NCBI RefSeq assembly: GCF_900143065.1
Contig: NZ_FRCX01000002.1
Location: forward strand, 558,001 to 622,000
Length of the DNA stretch: 64,000 nucleotides
Reading direction: 5' to 3'
From: Duganella sacchari
GTDB lineage: Bacteria > Pseudomonadota > Gammaproteobacteria > Burkholderiales > Burkholderiaceae_D
The notes under the pieces are model-generated. The model worked only from the letters and a program-made list of their open reading frames with translations, did no database searches and was not told where the DNA came from. This document shows, piece by piece, positions 1-9,430 of this stretch. The stretch's first letter is position 1. Every line of letters begins with the position of its first letter. The translations under genes and the position numbers were made by a program.

Positions 1-2325
1 GGTGCGCGCGACTACACCTTCAAGGCGCGTGAAAACGGCAAGAACACCTCCGGCGCCTCGATTGCGATGTCGCCCGGCGCCAACGCGGTGAAGACCGCCG
101 CCGCCATCCGTGCCCGCATGGACGAACTGGCAAAAGCCATGCCGACGGGGATGGAGTACACCATCCCGTTCGACACCGCGCCATTCGTCAAGGTGTCGAT
201 TGAAAAAGTGGTCAGCACGCTGGTGGAAGCCATGGTGCTGGTGTTCCTGGTGATGTACCTGTTCCTGCAAAAAGTCCGTTACACGCTGATTCCGGCGATT
301 GTGGCGCCTATCGCGCTGCTGGGCACTTTTGCGGTAATGGCGGTGGCGGGATATTCGATCAACGTGCTGACCATGTTCGGCATGGTGCTGGCCATCGGTA
401 TCATCGTCGACGACGCCATCGTGGTGGTCGAGGCGGTGGAGCGCCTGATGGCGACCGAGAAGCTGTCGCCACGCGAAGCTACCTCGCGCGCCATGCGCGA
501 GATCAGCGGCGCGGTGATCGGCATTACCGTGGTGCTGACGGCCGTGTTCATTCCGATGGCGCTGGCCTCCGGCTCCGTCGGCGTGATCTATCGCCAGTTC
601 ACGGTGGCCATGGCGGTATCGATCCTGTTCTCGGCCTTCCTGGCATTGACGTTGACGCCAGCCCTGTGCGCCACGCTGCTGCGCCCTATCAGTGAGGAAG
701 ACCACAAGAAGAAAGGCTTCTTCGCCTGGTTCGACCGCAAATTCGACAGCCTGACCGCCAGCTACACGGCGCGCACCACCTCTCTGCTGAAACGCGGCGG
801 CCGTGTGATGGCGGTGTACGCAGCGCTGGTATCGTGCGTGGTTGCGGGCTTTATCTTGCTGCCGTCTTCCTTCCTGCCGGAAGAAGACCAGGGTTATTTC
901 ATGACCTCGTTCCAGTTGCCGTCGGATGCCACCATGGAGCGTACGCTGGACGTCATCCGGCAGTATGAAAAGCACGTCGCCAGCCGGCCGGGAGTGGACG
1001 TCAACCAGTCGCTGATCGGTTTCAGCTTCTCGGGCTCCGGCCCGAATGCTGGCCTGGCCTTCACCATGCTGAAAGACTGGAAAGACCGCAACGGCGCCAC
1101 CGCCGCACACGAAGTCGAACTGGCGCAAGCTGCCATGGCCAGCGCCCGCGAAGGCATGATTATGAGCGTGATGCCGCCCGCGATTGAAGAACTGGGTAAT
1201 TCCTCCGGCTTCTCCCTGCGTCTGCAGGACCGCGGCAACAAAGGCATCGCTGCGCTGCAGGCAGCGCAGGATCAGTTGCTGGCATTGGCCGCCAAGAGCA
1301 AACTGCTGACCGGCGTGTACCCGGAAGGTTTGCCGCCCGGTTCCAGCATCCGGCTGGAGATCGACCGCCGCAAGGCCGAAGCATTGGGCGTACCGTTCAG
1401 CGCCGTCAGCGACATGCTGGCCAGCGCCACCGGCTCGACCTATGTGAACGACTTCCCGAACGCCGGCCGTATGCAGCAGGTGATCGTGCAAGCCGATGCC
1501 AGCGCGCGCATGCAACTGGACGATGTGCTCACCATGCGCATCCGCAATAACGCGGGCGGCATGGTTGCCATGGGCGAAATCGTGCGTCCGGTGTGGGAGC
1601 AAACCCCGCTGCAGCTGGTGCGTTACGACGGTTATCTGGCCGCTCGTATCAGCGGCGGCCCTGCGGAAGGCGTCTCCAGTGGTGCCGCCATGGACGAGAT
1701 GGAGCGTCTGGTCAAGCAGCTGCCGCAAGGCTATGCCGTCGCCTGGACCGGTCAGTCGCTGCAGGAGAAGGCCTCGGCTGCACAGGCGCCCATGCTGATG
1801 GCTTTGTCGATGCTGGTGGTATTCCTGGTACTGGCGGCGCTGTATGAAAGCTGGTCGATTCCGTTGTCGGTGATGCTGGTCGTGCCTCTGGGCCTGTTCG
1901 GTGCGCTGGCAGCCGTAATCCTGCGTGAAATGCCGAACGACGTGTTCTTCAAGGTCGGCATGATTACGATTATCGGCCTGTCAGCCAAGAACGCCATACT
2001 GATCGTGGAATACGCCAAACAGCTGCACGCCGAAGGCAAGGGCCTGGTGGAAGCGGCGATTGAAGCGGCACGCCTGCGACTGCGCCCTATCCTGATGACG
2101 TCCCTCGCCTTCACACTGGGTGTAGTGCCGCTGATGATAGCAACCGGCGCCAGTGCCGAGACCCAGCACGCGATTGGCACGGGTGTGTTTGGCGGCATGG
2201 TGGCGGCGACTGTATTTGCCATTTTCTTTGTACCGGTGTTCTTTGTACTCGTCGTCGGCGGTGCGGAACGCCTGGGCCGTATGCGTTTGGGTAAAGGAGC
2301 AGAACGATGCACACCATGCGAATAA
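1..2325 (+). CDS. RND multidrug efflux permease (HAE1/AcrB-AdeB family), 5' truncated by window
   Basis: Inner-membrane proton-driven drug pump of a tripartite efflux system. The reading frame is open from base 1, so the gene starts before the window and roughly the first quarter is missing. Visible are the paired acidic residues of the proton relay in GIIVDDAIVVVEAVERLM, the second-half transmembrane motif GLSAKNAILIVEYAKQ with its conserved Lys, and the terminal helices ending near GVFGGMVAATVFAIFFVPVF. The stop lies 19 bp inside the next gene, so the outer-membrane channel is translationally coupled. The periplasmic adaptor should lie upstream, outside the window. The next two genes are an AdeRS-like two-component system, so the pump is probably AdeB-like. 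Substrates cannot be read from sequence. Confidence 0.95.
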   Translation, partial: GARDYTFKARENGKNTSGASIAMSPGANAVKTAAAIRARMDELAKAMPTGMEYTIPFDTAPFVKVSIEKVVSTLVEAMVLVFLVMYLFLQKVRYTLIPAIVAPIALLGTFAVMAVAGYSINVLTMFGMVLAIGIIVDDAIVVVEAVERLMATEKLSPREATSRAMREISGAVIGITVVLTAVFIPMALASGSVGVIYRQFTVAMAVSILFSAFLALTLTPALCATLLRPISEEDHKKKGFFAWFDRKFDSLTASYTARTTSLLKRGGRVMAVYAALVSCVVAGFILLPSSFLPEEDQGYFMTSFQLPSDATMERTLDVIRQYEKHVASRPGVDVNQSLIGFSFSGSGPNAGLAFTMLKDWKDRNGATAAHEVELAQAAMASAREGMIMSVMPPAIEELGNSSGFSLRLQDRGNKGIAALQAAQDQLLALAAKSKLLTGVYPEGLPPGSSIRLEIDRRKAEALGVPFSAVSDMLASATGSTYVNDFPNAGRMQQVIVQADASARMQLDDVLTMRIRNNAGGMVAMGEIVRPVWEQTPLQLVRYDGYLAARISGGPAEGVSSGAAMDEMERLVKQLPQGYAVAWTGQSLQEKASAAQAPMLMALSMLVVFLVLAALYESWSIPLSVMLVVPLGLFGALAAVILREMPNDVFFKVGMITIIGLSAKNAILIVEYAKQLHAEGKGLVEAAIEAARLRLRPILMTSLAFTLGVVPLMIATGASAETQHAIGTGVFGGMVAATVFAIFFVPVFFVLVVGGAERLGRMRLGKGAERCTPCE

Positions 2326-3692
2326 TGAGTATTTCCGTCACGCTGGCGCTGCTGTCGGCGTGTTCAATGAATCCCCCGCTGGTCAAACCTGTGCTGCCAG
2401 TGGCAAGCAGCTACGCCAGCAGCGCAGCGCAGCCAGACAACGCTGCAGATCTGGGCTGGCGCCAGATGCTGACCGACCCGGCCTTGCAGCACCTGGTGGA
2501 ACTGGCGCTGGAAAACAACCGTGACCTGCGCGAAGCCACGCTGAACGTGGCCGCCGTGCAGGCGCAGTACCAGATCCAGGATGCCAACCGCTACCCGGCA
2601 CTGGATACCACCGCTGGCGGTACGCGCCAGCGCGCTTCCTCGCCGGAAGCGCCGGCAGGTGCGATACAGAAGCAAAGCAGTGCCGGACTGGCCATCAACG
2701 CTTTTGAGCTGGATCTGTTCGGCCGTTTGCGCTCGCTGTCGGATGCCGCCATGGCGCGCTATCTGGCGTCGGTGGAAGGACAACGCGCTGCGCGCCTGGC
2801 GCTCATCGCCGCGGTCGCGGATGCCTACCTCGAACAGCGCCTCGCTGAGGAACAGATGCTGCTGACCCAGAGCACGCTGGCAGACTGGCGGGTTGCGCTG
2901 GATATCACCCAGCGCCTGCATCGCGCACAACAGCGCGGCGGCATCGACGTGGCGCAGGCCGCCGGCCAGGTGGCGACTGCCGAAGCGGACATGCATGCCC
3001 GCGAACGCGCGCTGCGCCTTGCGCGCAACAACCTGGAGCTGTTGATCGGAACGTCAATGCCAGCCAGCCTGCCGCAAGGCGTACCGCTGGCGCAGCAACC
3101 GGTAATGACCGCCCTGCCCGCCGGCCTGCCATCCGATCTGCTGGTGCGCCGTCCGGACATTATGCAGGCGGAGCAAGGCCTGGTTGCGGCCAATGCCGAA
3201 ATCGGCGCGGCACGCGCAGCCTTCTTCCCCCGGATTTCGCTGACCGCCACCATGGGCTTCAGCAGCGCCGAAATGGGTGGGCTGTTCAGAAGCGGCAACC
3301 GCAGCTGGTCGTTCGCGCCGCAAATCAGCCAGCCGATCTTCCATGGCGGCCAGCTGCGCGCCGAGCTGCAATTGGCCAAGGTACGCGATTCCATCGCGGT
3401 GGTGCAGTATGAAAAAGCCATACAGACCGCCTTCCGCGAAGTGAACGATGCGCTGGCCAGCAATGAAACCTATCAGCACCAGATCGTCGCCCAGCAGCGC
3501 GTGGTGGACGCCGCCGCGCTGCGCGAGCGCCTGTCCAAGCTGCGTTACGGCGCCGGCCAGGACAGCCGCCTGGAACTGCTGGATGCGCAGCGCCAGTCCT
3601 ACGGCGCCCAAAGCACGCTGCTGGACCTGCGCCGCGACCAGTTCAAGTCCGCCATCGCCCTCTACAAGGCGCTGGGTGGGGGCGTCAGCTGA
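2307..3692 (+). CDS. Outer-membrane efflux lipoprotein (NodT/OprM family)
   Basis: Trimeric outer-membrane channel of the RND pump, 461 aa, the usual family length. The N-terminus is a lipoprotein signal (VTLALLSACSMN) with the acylated Cys in the lipobox LLSAC. Two repeated TolC-like halves follow, and the family signature LLVRRPDIMQAEQGLVAANAEIG is recognisable in the middle (about residues 275-300). The start overlaps the permease gene by 19 bp and the stop TGA overlaps the ATG of the response regulator, so pump and regulator are probably one transcript. Confidence 0.95.
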   Translation: MHTMRIMSISVTLALLSACSMNPPLVKPVLPVASSYASSAAQPDNAADLGWRQMLTDPALQHLVELALENNRDLREATLNVAAVQAQYQIQDANRYPALDTTAGGTRQRASSPEAPAGAIQKQSSAGLAINAFELDLFGRLRSLSDAAMARYLASVEGQRAARLALIAAVADAYLEQRLAEEQMLLTQSTLADWRVALDITQRLHRAQQRGGIDVAQAAGQVATAEADMHARERALRLARNNLELLIGTSMPASLPQGVPLAQQPVMTALPAGLPSDLLVRRPDIMQAEQGLVAANAEIGAARAAFFPRISLTATMGFSSAEMGGLFRSGNRSWSFAPQISQPIFHGGQLRAELQLAKVRDSIAVVQYEKAIQTAFREVNDALASNETYQHQIVAQQRVVDAAALRERLSKLRYGAGQDSRLELLDAQRQSYGAQSTLLDLRRDQFKSAIALYKALGGGVS

Positions 3693-4453
3693 TGCAGTAT
3701 CATGACGATATGAGCATGAATACTGAACTGCCGGGCGCCAGCGGCGACCCGGACCTGCAGGCGCTGGTGCTGGTGGCAGAGGATGAATCGGAGATCGCCC
3801 AGATCCTGATGGCCTACCTGTCCCGTGCGGGTCTGCGCGTCGCGCACGCGCCAGACGGCCGCCGCGCGCTGGAAATGCACGATATGCTGAAACCGGACCT
3901 GGTGCTGCTGGACGTGCAGATGCCGCAGCTGGACGGCTGGTCCGTGCTATCGCAAATCCGCCAGCGCGGCAACACCGCAGTCATCATGCTGACCGCCATG
4001 GACCAGGATCTCGACAAGCTGATGGGCCTGCGCATCGGCGCCGACGATTATGTGGTCAAGCCGTTCAATCCCGCCGAGGTGGTGGCGCGCACCCAGGCCG
4101 TGCTGCGCCGCACCGCCGGCGCCAACGCGCCGGCGCACAAGCTGCTGCGCGTCGAGGGCATCGAAATCGACCTCGATCACTACGAGGCCGCTGTCTGTAT
4201 CGACAATACGCCGCGCCAGGTACTGGCACTGACGCTGACCGAATTCCGCCTGCTGGCGCACATGGCGCGCGCGCCCAAGCGGGTCTTCAGCCGCGCCGAA
4301 TTGCTGGCAGCCTGCCTGCCGGAAGGCGAAACGCTGGAACGCACGGTGGACAGCCATCTCAGCAAACTGCGCAAGAAAGTCGAAGCAGCGGGTATCAGCG
4401 GCCTGCTGGAAGCGGTACGCGGCGTCGGCTACCGCCTCGGGAGCGGTGCATGA
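3692..4453 (+). CDS. OmpR-family response regulator (AdeR/BaeR-like)
   Basis: Two-domain DNA-binding response regulator. The receiver domain (about residues 25-140) has the acidic pocket AEDE, the phosphorylated Asp in LLDVQMP and the conserved Lys in VVKPF. The C-terminal winged helix (about residues 155-250) contains LTEFRLLAHMARAPKRVFSR and ERTVDSHLSKLRKK. The ATG at 3692 overlaps the preceding stop; a second ATG at 3710 is an alternative start. The stop overlaps the kinase start (ATGA). Location behind an RND pump suggests it controls that operon. AdeR-like is inferred mainly from the resemblance of the partner kinase to AdeS. Confidence 0.93.
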   Translation: MQYHDDMSMNTELPGASGDPDLQALVLVAEDESEIAQILMAYLSRAGLRVAHAPDGRRALEMHDMLKPDLVLLDVQMPQLDGWSVLSQIRQRGNTAVIMLTAMDQDLDKLMGLRIGADDYVVKPFNPAEVVARTQAVLRRTAGANAPAHKLLRVEGIEIDLDHYEAAVCIDNTPRQVLALTLTEFRLLAHMARAPKRVFSRAELLAACLPEGETLERTVDSHLSKLRKKVEAAGISGLLEAVRGVGYRLGSGA

Positions 4454-5514
4454 AGCTCAATGCAGGCATCAGCCGGCAAATCTCCATGTCGATGGCGCTG
4501 GTCGCGCTGGGTATCATTTTGCTGGTGCAGATCAGTTCTTACGCGCTATACGCGTGGCTGCTGCGCTATTCACCCGAGTTCCAGTCCGACCCGATGGACA
4601 TTTGGCCGACCAAGGAAGAAACCATCTGGCTGGTCGTCACCACACTGCTCTCGCTGGCGATCGCCGTACTGGCGGCCGGCAAACTGTCGCGGCGCATCCT
4701 GGCGCCACTGAATTCGGTGGCGGAGAGCCTGCGCCAGGTCGCCCAGGGCAATCTGGCCGCACGCGCCACCAGCGACGAACACGCGATGGGCGAAACCGCA
4801 CAGCTGGTGGACGACTTCAACCAGATGGCCGCGCGCCTGCAGGACATGGCGCAGCACCGCGCGTTCTGGAACGCCGCCATCGCCCACGAACTGCGCACCC
4901 CCGTCACCATCCTGCGGGGCCGGTTGCAAGGTATTACCGAGGGCGTGTTCGCTCCAGAGCAGAGCCAGTTCCAAAGCCTGCTGACCCAGGTCGAGGGACT
5001 GGGGCGGCTGATCGAAGACTTGCGCACTGTCGCGCTGGCGGAAAGCGGCCACCTGCCGCTCCAGCGGCTTAGCGCCGATCTGGCAGAAGAAGTGAGCAGC
5101 GTGGTCCAGTTAGCCGAGCCGCTGCTGCAAGCGGTAGGCTTTCAGCTCCAGCTGCAATTGTGCCGCGAACCCGTGTTCTGCGATCCGATGCGGATACGTC
5201 AGGCGCTGCTGGCATTGCTGGAAAACGCGCGCAAGCACGCCACACCGGGCATCTTGCGGGTCAGCGTCTCGGTGGCCGACGGCGCATGCCGGCTGTGCGT
5301 CGAGGACCAGGGCCCCGGCATCGATGCCGCACTGGCGCGCAATGTGTTCGAAGCCTTCCAGCGCGGCGACCAGTCCATGCGCAGTGAAACCGGCGGGAGC
5401 GGCCTCGGTCTGGCCGTGGTCAAAGCCATCGCCCTGGCGCATGGCGGCATGGCCATCTGCCGTTCGTCGCCGCTGGGCGGTACGGCCTTCGAACTGAATT
5501 GGCCATCGACTTGA
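4450..5514 (+). CDS. Sensor histidine kinase (AdeS-like)
   Basis: Membrane sensor kinase, 354 aa. The first transmembrane helix (about residues 10-38) and second (about 58-77) flank a short periplasmic loop of about 20 residues. A HAMP domain follows (RRILAPLNSVAESLRQVAQG). The phosphoacceptor H-box is IAHELRTPVTILRGRLQGI, very like the AdeS box. The ATP-binding domain has the N-box LLENARKHA, G1 DQGPGID and G2 GGSGLGLAVV. The small sensory loop suggests sensing within or at the membrane. Partner of the regulator just upstream (ATGA overlap). Confidence 0.93.
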   Translation: MKLNAGISRQISMSMALVALGIILLVQISSYALYAWLLRYSPEFQSDPMDIWPTKEETIWLVVTTLLSLAIAVLAAGKLSRRILAPLNSVAESLRQVAQGNLAARATSDEHAMGETAQLVDDFNQMAARLQDMAQHRAFWNAAIAHELRTPVTILRGRLQGITEGVFAPEQSQFQSLLTQVEGLGRLIEDLRTVALAESGHLPLQRLSADLAEEVSSVVQLAEPLLQAVGFQLQLQLCREPVFCDPMRIRQALLALLENARKHATPGILRVSVSVADGACRLCVEDQGPGIDAALARNVFEAFQRGDQSMRSETGGSGLGLAVVKAIALAHGGMAICRSSPLGGTAFELNWPST

Positions 5515-5613
5515 CTTGATCTAGAGCATTTTTTTGCCGCTGTATGCACGCTAGACTGGTGGTTGGCGTACGGCGCGCATCCCGCACGCCGGCCTTACTA
5601 CAGGATACGAGGC

Positions 5614-7812
5614 ATGCAGGGAGACACTCGCGAAGTGGACCAGACCGTCGCGGACATGATGCCCGGAGAGGACGAGATCCAGCAGCGATTGCATTATCTC
5701 GAGTTGACAGCGGACGATGTGGCCCTGCTGCGCCACATCCATCCACTGCTGCAACCACGGCTGCCGGCCGTCATCGCCGCCTTCTACCGGCACCTGCTGG
5801 AGATACCGGTGCTGCAGGCCTTACTCAGCGATCCGGTGGTGCTGGACCGCCTGCATCATCTGCAGGGCGCTTACTTCAAGACGCTGACCGCCGGCGAATA
5901 CGGTAGCGACTACGTGCGCCACCGGCTGCGCGTCGGACTGGCGCACCAGCGCATCGGCCTGGAGCCGGTGTGGTACATCGGCGCCTATCGCAAATATCTG
6001 GGCGACCTGGCGCCGGTGCTGCACGACATCCTGCGCGACCGCCCTGCGCAGTTCATCTCTACCTACAATGCCTTGATGAAGGTGGTCAGCTTTGATATGG
6101 GCCTGGCGCTGGACACCTATATCCAGGCAGGCCGCCAGCAATTGCGGGCCAGCGAAGCACGCTTCCGCGCGGCCTTCGGACAAGCCGCCGTTGGTCTGGC
6201 GCAGGTGACAGCAGATGGCCGCTGGTTGCGCGTCAACCGCAAGCTGCTCGATATTCTCGGCTACGACGAGGACGAAATGCTGGCTATGCGCGTGCCCGAC
6301 CTGATCTCGCCGGAAGACTGGCAGATAGACGCGCCGCTGCTGCAAGCGCTGGCCAATGGCGACCTGCAAACCTCGGCGCGCGAAAAGCGTTACCGCTGCA
6401 AGGACGGACGGCTGGTGTGGGTCAAGGCCACCGTGACGGCCATGCAGCCCGGCACGCTGGTCGCCGTACTCGAAGACATCTCGCAACGCAAGCAGTTCGA
6501 AGAAGAGCTGATGCACCTGGCCCGCCATGATGCGCTCACCGGACTCGCCAACCGCACCTTGCTGCTGGACCGCGTCTCGCAGGCCATTGCCCAGGCACGG
6601 CGCAGCGGCGCCCTGGTGGCCATGCTGTTCCTCGACCTGGACCGATTCAAGACCATCAACGATAGCCTGGGCCACGATGCCGGCGACCGCGTAGTGATTG
6701 AAGTCGGCCGCCGCCTCAAGCAGTCGGTCCGCGATGCCGATACCGTCGCCCGGCTGGGTGGTGATGAATTCGTGGTGCTATTGGCCGATCTTCCGCACGA
6801 ACTGGTGGCCGCTGCACTGGCGCAGAAAATCCTGTGCGCGCTGTTTGAACCCATGCTGATACAGGGCCACGAACTGGCGCCCGCATGCAGCATCGGCATC
6901 AGCCTCTATCCACGCGACGGCGCCGACGGCAAGACACTGCTCAAGAATGCCGACGCCGCGATGTACCAGGCCAAAGCCCTGGGGCGCGGCAATTACCAGT
7001 TCTATTGCGAAGAGATGAACGCCCGCACGCTGGACCGGTTGACGCTGGAGAGCGGCCTGCGGCACGCGGTGGAACGGGGCGAGCTGCAACTGATGTATCA
7101 GCCACAGATCGACCTCGCCAGCGGCAAGATGATTGGCGCCGAAGCGCTGCTGCGTTGGCAACCCAATGGCCAGCGGCTGGTCATGCCCGATGCCTTTATC
7201 GCGATCGCCGAAGAAACGGGGCTGATCGTGTCGATCGGCGAATGGGTGCTGCGTACCGCCTGTTCACAGCAGGTGGCCTGGCATCGCGCGGAGCTGGCGG
7301 ATGTGCGGGTCGCTGTCAACCTGTCGGCACGGCAGTTCCGCCAGCATGGACTGGACGCCATGGTGGCACGCGTGCTCGCGGATACCGGGTGCCCCGCCAG
7401 CTACCTCGAGCTGGAGATCACGGAGACGGTGCTGATGGAGCGACCGGACAGTGCGGCGCAAACCCTGCAGCGCCTGAGCGACATGGGCGTGCAGCTGGCG
7501 ATAGACGATTTCGGCACTGGCTATTCCAGTCTCTCCTATCTGAAGCGCTTCCCCATACACGCGCTGAAGATAGACCGCTCCTTCGTCTGCGACATCCCGG
7601 CGGACACCGACGACGCGGCCATTGCCGGCGCAGTCATCGCCCTGGCGCACAGCATGGGCCTGACGGTGGTGGCGGAAGGCGTGGAGACGGTGCAGCAGCG
7701 CGATTTCCTGCGTGAGCTGCGCTGCGATCTGGCACAAGGCTACTACTTCAGCGAACCAATAAGCGCTACCTCGCTGGCCAACAAATTCATACACGGAGAA
7801 ATACAAAAATGA
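5614..7812 (+). CDS. Globin-coupled PAS-GGDEF-EAL c-di-GMP cyclase/phosphodiesterase
   Basis: Predicted dual c-di-GMP enzyme, 732 aa. The N-terminal globin-coupled-sensor domain (about residues 20-170) has a plausible proximal haem His in [20 protein letters not shown], so it may sense oxygen. A PAS domain (about 180-300) follows. The GGDEF domain (about 310-470) has intact RLGGDEF and an RDAD product-inhibition I-site five residues before it. The EAL domain (about 485-725) keeps [20 protein letters not shown] and QGYYF, so both activities look possible. I choose ATG 5614 (AGGA 8 nt upstream) over the longer TTG 5563 frame, which adds a low-complexity leader. The stop overlaps the hydroxylase start by an ATGA, so the two are co-translated. 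Confidence 0.9.
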   Translation: MQGDTREVDQTVADMMPGEDEIQQRLHYLELTADDVALLRHIHPLLQPRLPAVIAAFYRHLLEIPVLQALLSDPVVLDRLHHLQGAYFKTLTAGEYGSDYVRHRLRVGLAHQRIGLEPVWYIGAYRKYLGDLAPVLHDILRDRPAQFISTYNALMKVVSFDMGLALDTYIQAGRQQLRASEARFRAAFGQAAVGLAQVTADGRWLRVNRKLLDILGYDEDEMLAMRVPDLISPEDWQIDAPLLQALANGDLQTSAREKRYRCKDGRLVWVKATVTAMQPGTLVAVLEDISQRKQFEEELMHLARHDALTGLANRTLLLDRVSQAIAQARRSGALVAMLFLDLDRFKTINDSLGHDAGDRVVIEVGRRLKQSVRDADTVARLGGDEFVVLLADLPHELVAAALAQKILCALFEPMLIQGHELAPACSIGISLYPRDGADGKTLLKNADAAMYQAKALGRGNYQFYCEEMNARTLDRLTLESGLRHAVERGELQLMYQPQIDLASGKMIGAEALLRWQPNGQRLVMPDAFIAIAEETGLIVSIGEWVLRTACSQQVAWHRAELADVRVAVNLSARQFRQHGLDAMVARVLADTGCPASYLELEITETVLMERPDSAAQTLQRLSDMGVQLAIDDFGTGYSSLSYLKRFPIHALKIDRSFVCDIPADTDDAAIAGAVIALAHSMGLTVVAEGVETVQQRDFLRELRCDLAQGYYFSEPISATSLANKFIHGEIQK

Positions 7813-8489
7813 TGTTACACATACCAGGTCTTCTGACACCAGAACAAGTGGCTAATATGCGCAGTCAGCTGAATGCCGCCAACTGGGTGGATGGCCGCGA
7901 GTCCGTCGGCGACCAGGGAGCGCAAGTAAAGCGCAACCGCCAGTTGCCGGAACACTCGCCACTGGCGAAAGAGCTGGGGCAGATCGTGCTGGATGCACTG
8001 GCGCGCAGCCCGCTATTCTTTTCGGCAGCGCTACCGCAGCGTACCTGCCCGCCCCTGTTCAACAGCTACGCCGATGGCGGACATTACGGCAACCACGTGG
8101 ATGGGTCAATGCGCCGGGTGTATCCGGGTGGGCAGTGGCTGCGCACCGACGTCTCGTCTACCCTGTTCCTGACCGATCCCGACGAATATGACGGCGGTGA
8201 GCTGATCGTCGAAGACACTTACGGCACACATGAAGTCAAACTGCCTGCGGGTGATCTGATCGTCTATCCCTCAACCAGCATTCACCGCGTCGAACCAGTG
8301 ACGCGTGGTGCACGCGTGTGTTCCTTCTTCTGGACGCAGAGCATGGTGCGTGACGATGGCCGCCGCAGCATGCTGCTCGATCTGGACCGCAACATCCAGG
8401 CCCTGCGTGCGCGCCTGGGCGATTGCGAGGAGACGATCGGCCTCACTGGCCACTACCACAATCTGCTGCGCCAGTGGAGCGAAGCCTGA
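7809..8489 (+). CDS. PKHD-type Fe(II)/2-oxoglutarate hydroxylase (PiuC/YbiX family)
   Basis: Soluble 226-aa non-haem iron dioxygenase. The metal triad is visible as HVD in [14 protein letters not shown] and a distal His in [16 protein letters not shown], where the following Arg fits the 2-oxoglutarate carboxylate ligand. Family members (PiuC, YbiX) often sit next to TonB-dependent siderophore receptors; the substrate is not established. Here the gene is coupled by ATGA overlap to the globin-GGDEF-EAL gene, about 4 kb from the siderophore locus. No ECF-type promoter of the local kind lies in front of it. A tandem ATG at 7812 is an alternative start. Confidence 0.9.
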   Translation: MMLHIPGLLTPEQVANMRSQLNAANWVDGRESVGDQGAQVKRNRQLPEHSPLAKELGQIVLDALARSPLFFSAALPQRTCPPLFNSYADGGHYGNHVDGSMRRVYPGGQWLRTDVSSTLFLTDPDEYDGGELIVEDTYGTHEVKLPAGDLIVYPSTSIHRVEPVTRGARVCSFFWTQSMVRDDGRRSMLLDLDRNIQALRARLGDCEETIGLTGHYHNLLRQWSEA

Positions 8490-8623
8490 TCTGGCCAAGT
8501 TGCAGCACCGGCCTTGTTGCCGCCTTCGTTCGCATCCCATTCTTCGCATACGCCAGTATCGTTCTGGCACATGAATATCCGTTTTTGATCGCTGCATGGA
8601 CGAAGCGCAGATCAACGATGTGC

Positions 8624-9322
8624 TCAGGCTGGAGACTCGAATGTGCCTGGGCTGTTCGGCGTAGCGCGCCATTCAGGTTTGCGTTGCGGCGTCGCTTCCG
8701 CCAGCGCACGGCGCACGCCGGCGATGTCGTAGTCCTTGAGATAGCCCGGTGTGCCCGGTTGCTGGCGCCATGACTCATCCATCGTGCCTGCATCCACCGG
8801 ATCAAAACCGATGTCGTCCACCAGTTGCATCACCAGCGTTTTCGCTGGGGCGCTGTCGCCGGCCACCGCCAGTGCGACACGGCCACTATCCGTCTGTGGC
8901 CGGGCCTTGTCCAGCAAGTGCTGAGCGATGATGCTGTTGAAGACCTTGATGACCGGACGTCCCAGCTGCTTCTCAACCCAGCCGCTCTCGGTCATCCCCG
9001 CCTCGACGTCGGCAATCAGGCCATCGCGCTGCTGTGGGTAGTAGTTGCTGGTGTCGATCACCACCAGATCCGCCGCCGCATTCTCCAGCAGGTCTTTCGG
9101 CAGCGTGCTGACCGCAGCCATCGGCACGGTGACGACGACAACGTCTGCACCGCGCACTGCGTCCACCACCGTCGCTGCGCGTGCGCCAGTCTCGCCTGCC
9201 AACGCCTGCAAGGACGCCGGCCCGCGCGAATTGGCCACCGCCACCTGATGCCCTGCCCTGGTAAATAAACGGGTCAATGCCGCACCGATATTGCCCGATC
9301 CAATAATGCCAATGTTCGCCAT
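8624..9322 (-). CDS. NADP oxidoreductase, coenzyme F420-dependent family (NAD(P)-binding)
   Basis: A 232-aa soluble protein starting with a Rossmann dinucleotide motif GIIGSGNIGAAL and continuing like F420H2:NADP reductase-type proteins (VVVVTVPMAAVSTLP, VIDTSNYYPQQRDG). Proteobacterial members rarely use F420, and the substrate is unknown. It is monocistronic on the minus strand and convergent with the PKHD gene; the 134 bp between them hold no gene. The 108 bp upstream carry a short inverted repeat (ATGCGT at 9353, ACGCAT at 9382) that might be an operator. Function beyond NADP binding is not supported. Confidence 0.85.
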   Translation of the reverse strand: MANIGIIGSGNIGAALTRLFTRAGHQVAVANSRGPASLQALAGETGARAATVVDAVRGADVVVVTVPMAAVSTLPKDLLENAAADLVVIDTSNYYPQQRDGLIADVEAGMTESGWVEKQLGRPVIKVFNSIIAQHLLDKARPQTDSGRVALAVAGDSAPAKTLVMQLVDDIGFDPVDAGTMDESWRQQPGTPGYLKDYDIAGVRRALAEATPQRKPEWRATPNSPGTFESPA

Positions 9323-9430
9323 ACCATTCCTTTCGTGACACCCCCGTGGGTCTATGCGTGAATACTATTCCTGTTCAAAAGACGCATAAATAGTGCTTCA
9401 AGCATTTGTGTCACAACCAGGAGTATGGAA

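Noticed and set aside
5563..5613. Longer TTG start for the globin-GGDEF-EAL protein
   Set aside because: No ribosome site before it, Arg/Pro-rich leader outside the globin domain; ATG 5614 has AGGA at good distance.
8490..8623. Intergenic stretch between the PKHD hydroxylase and the NADP oxidoreductase gene
   Set aside because: Short frames only, without ribosome sites or similarity; no clear terminator hairpin either.
9387..9412. TAAAT followed by 16 nt as a possible further ECF promoter
   Set aside because: The downstream element is GTGTC instead of CGTC, and the orientation points into the 3' end of the MocR gene, so it drives nothing sensible.
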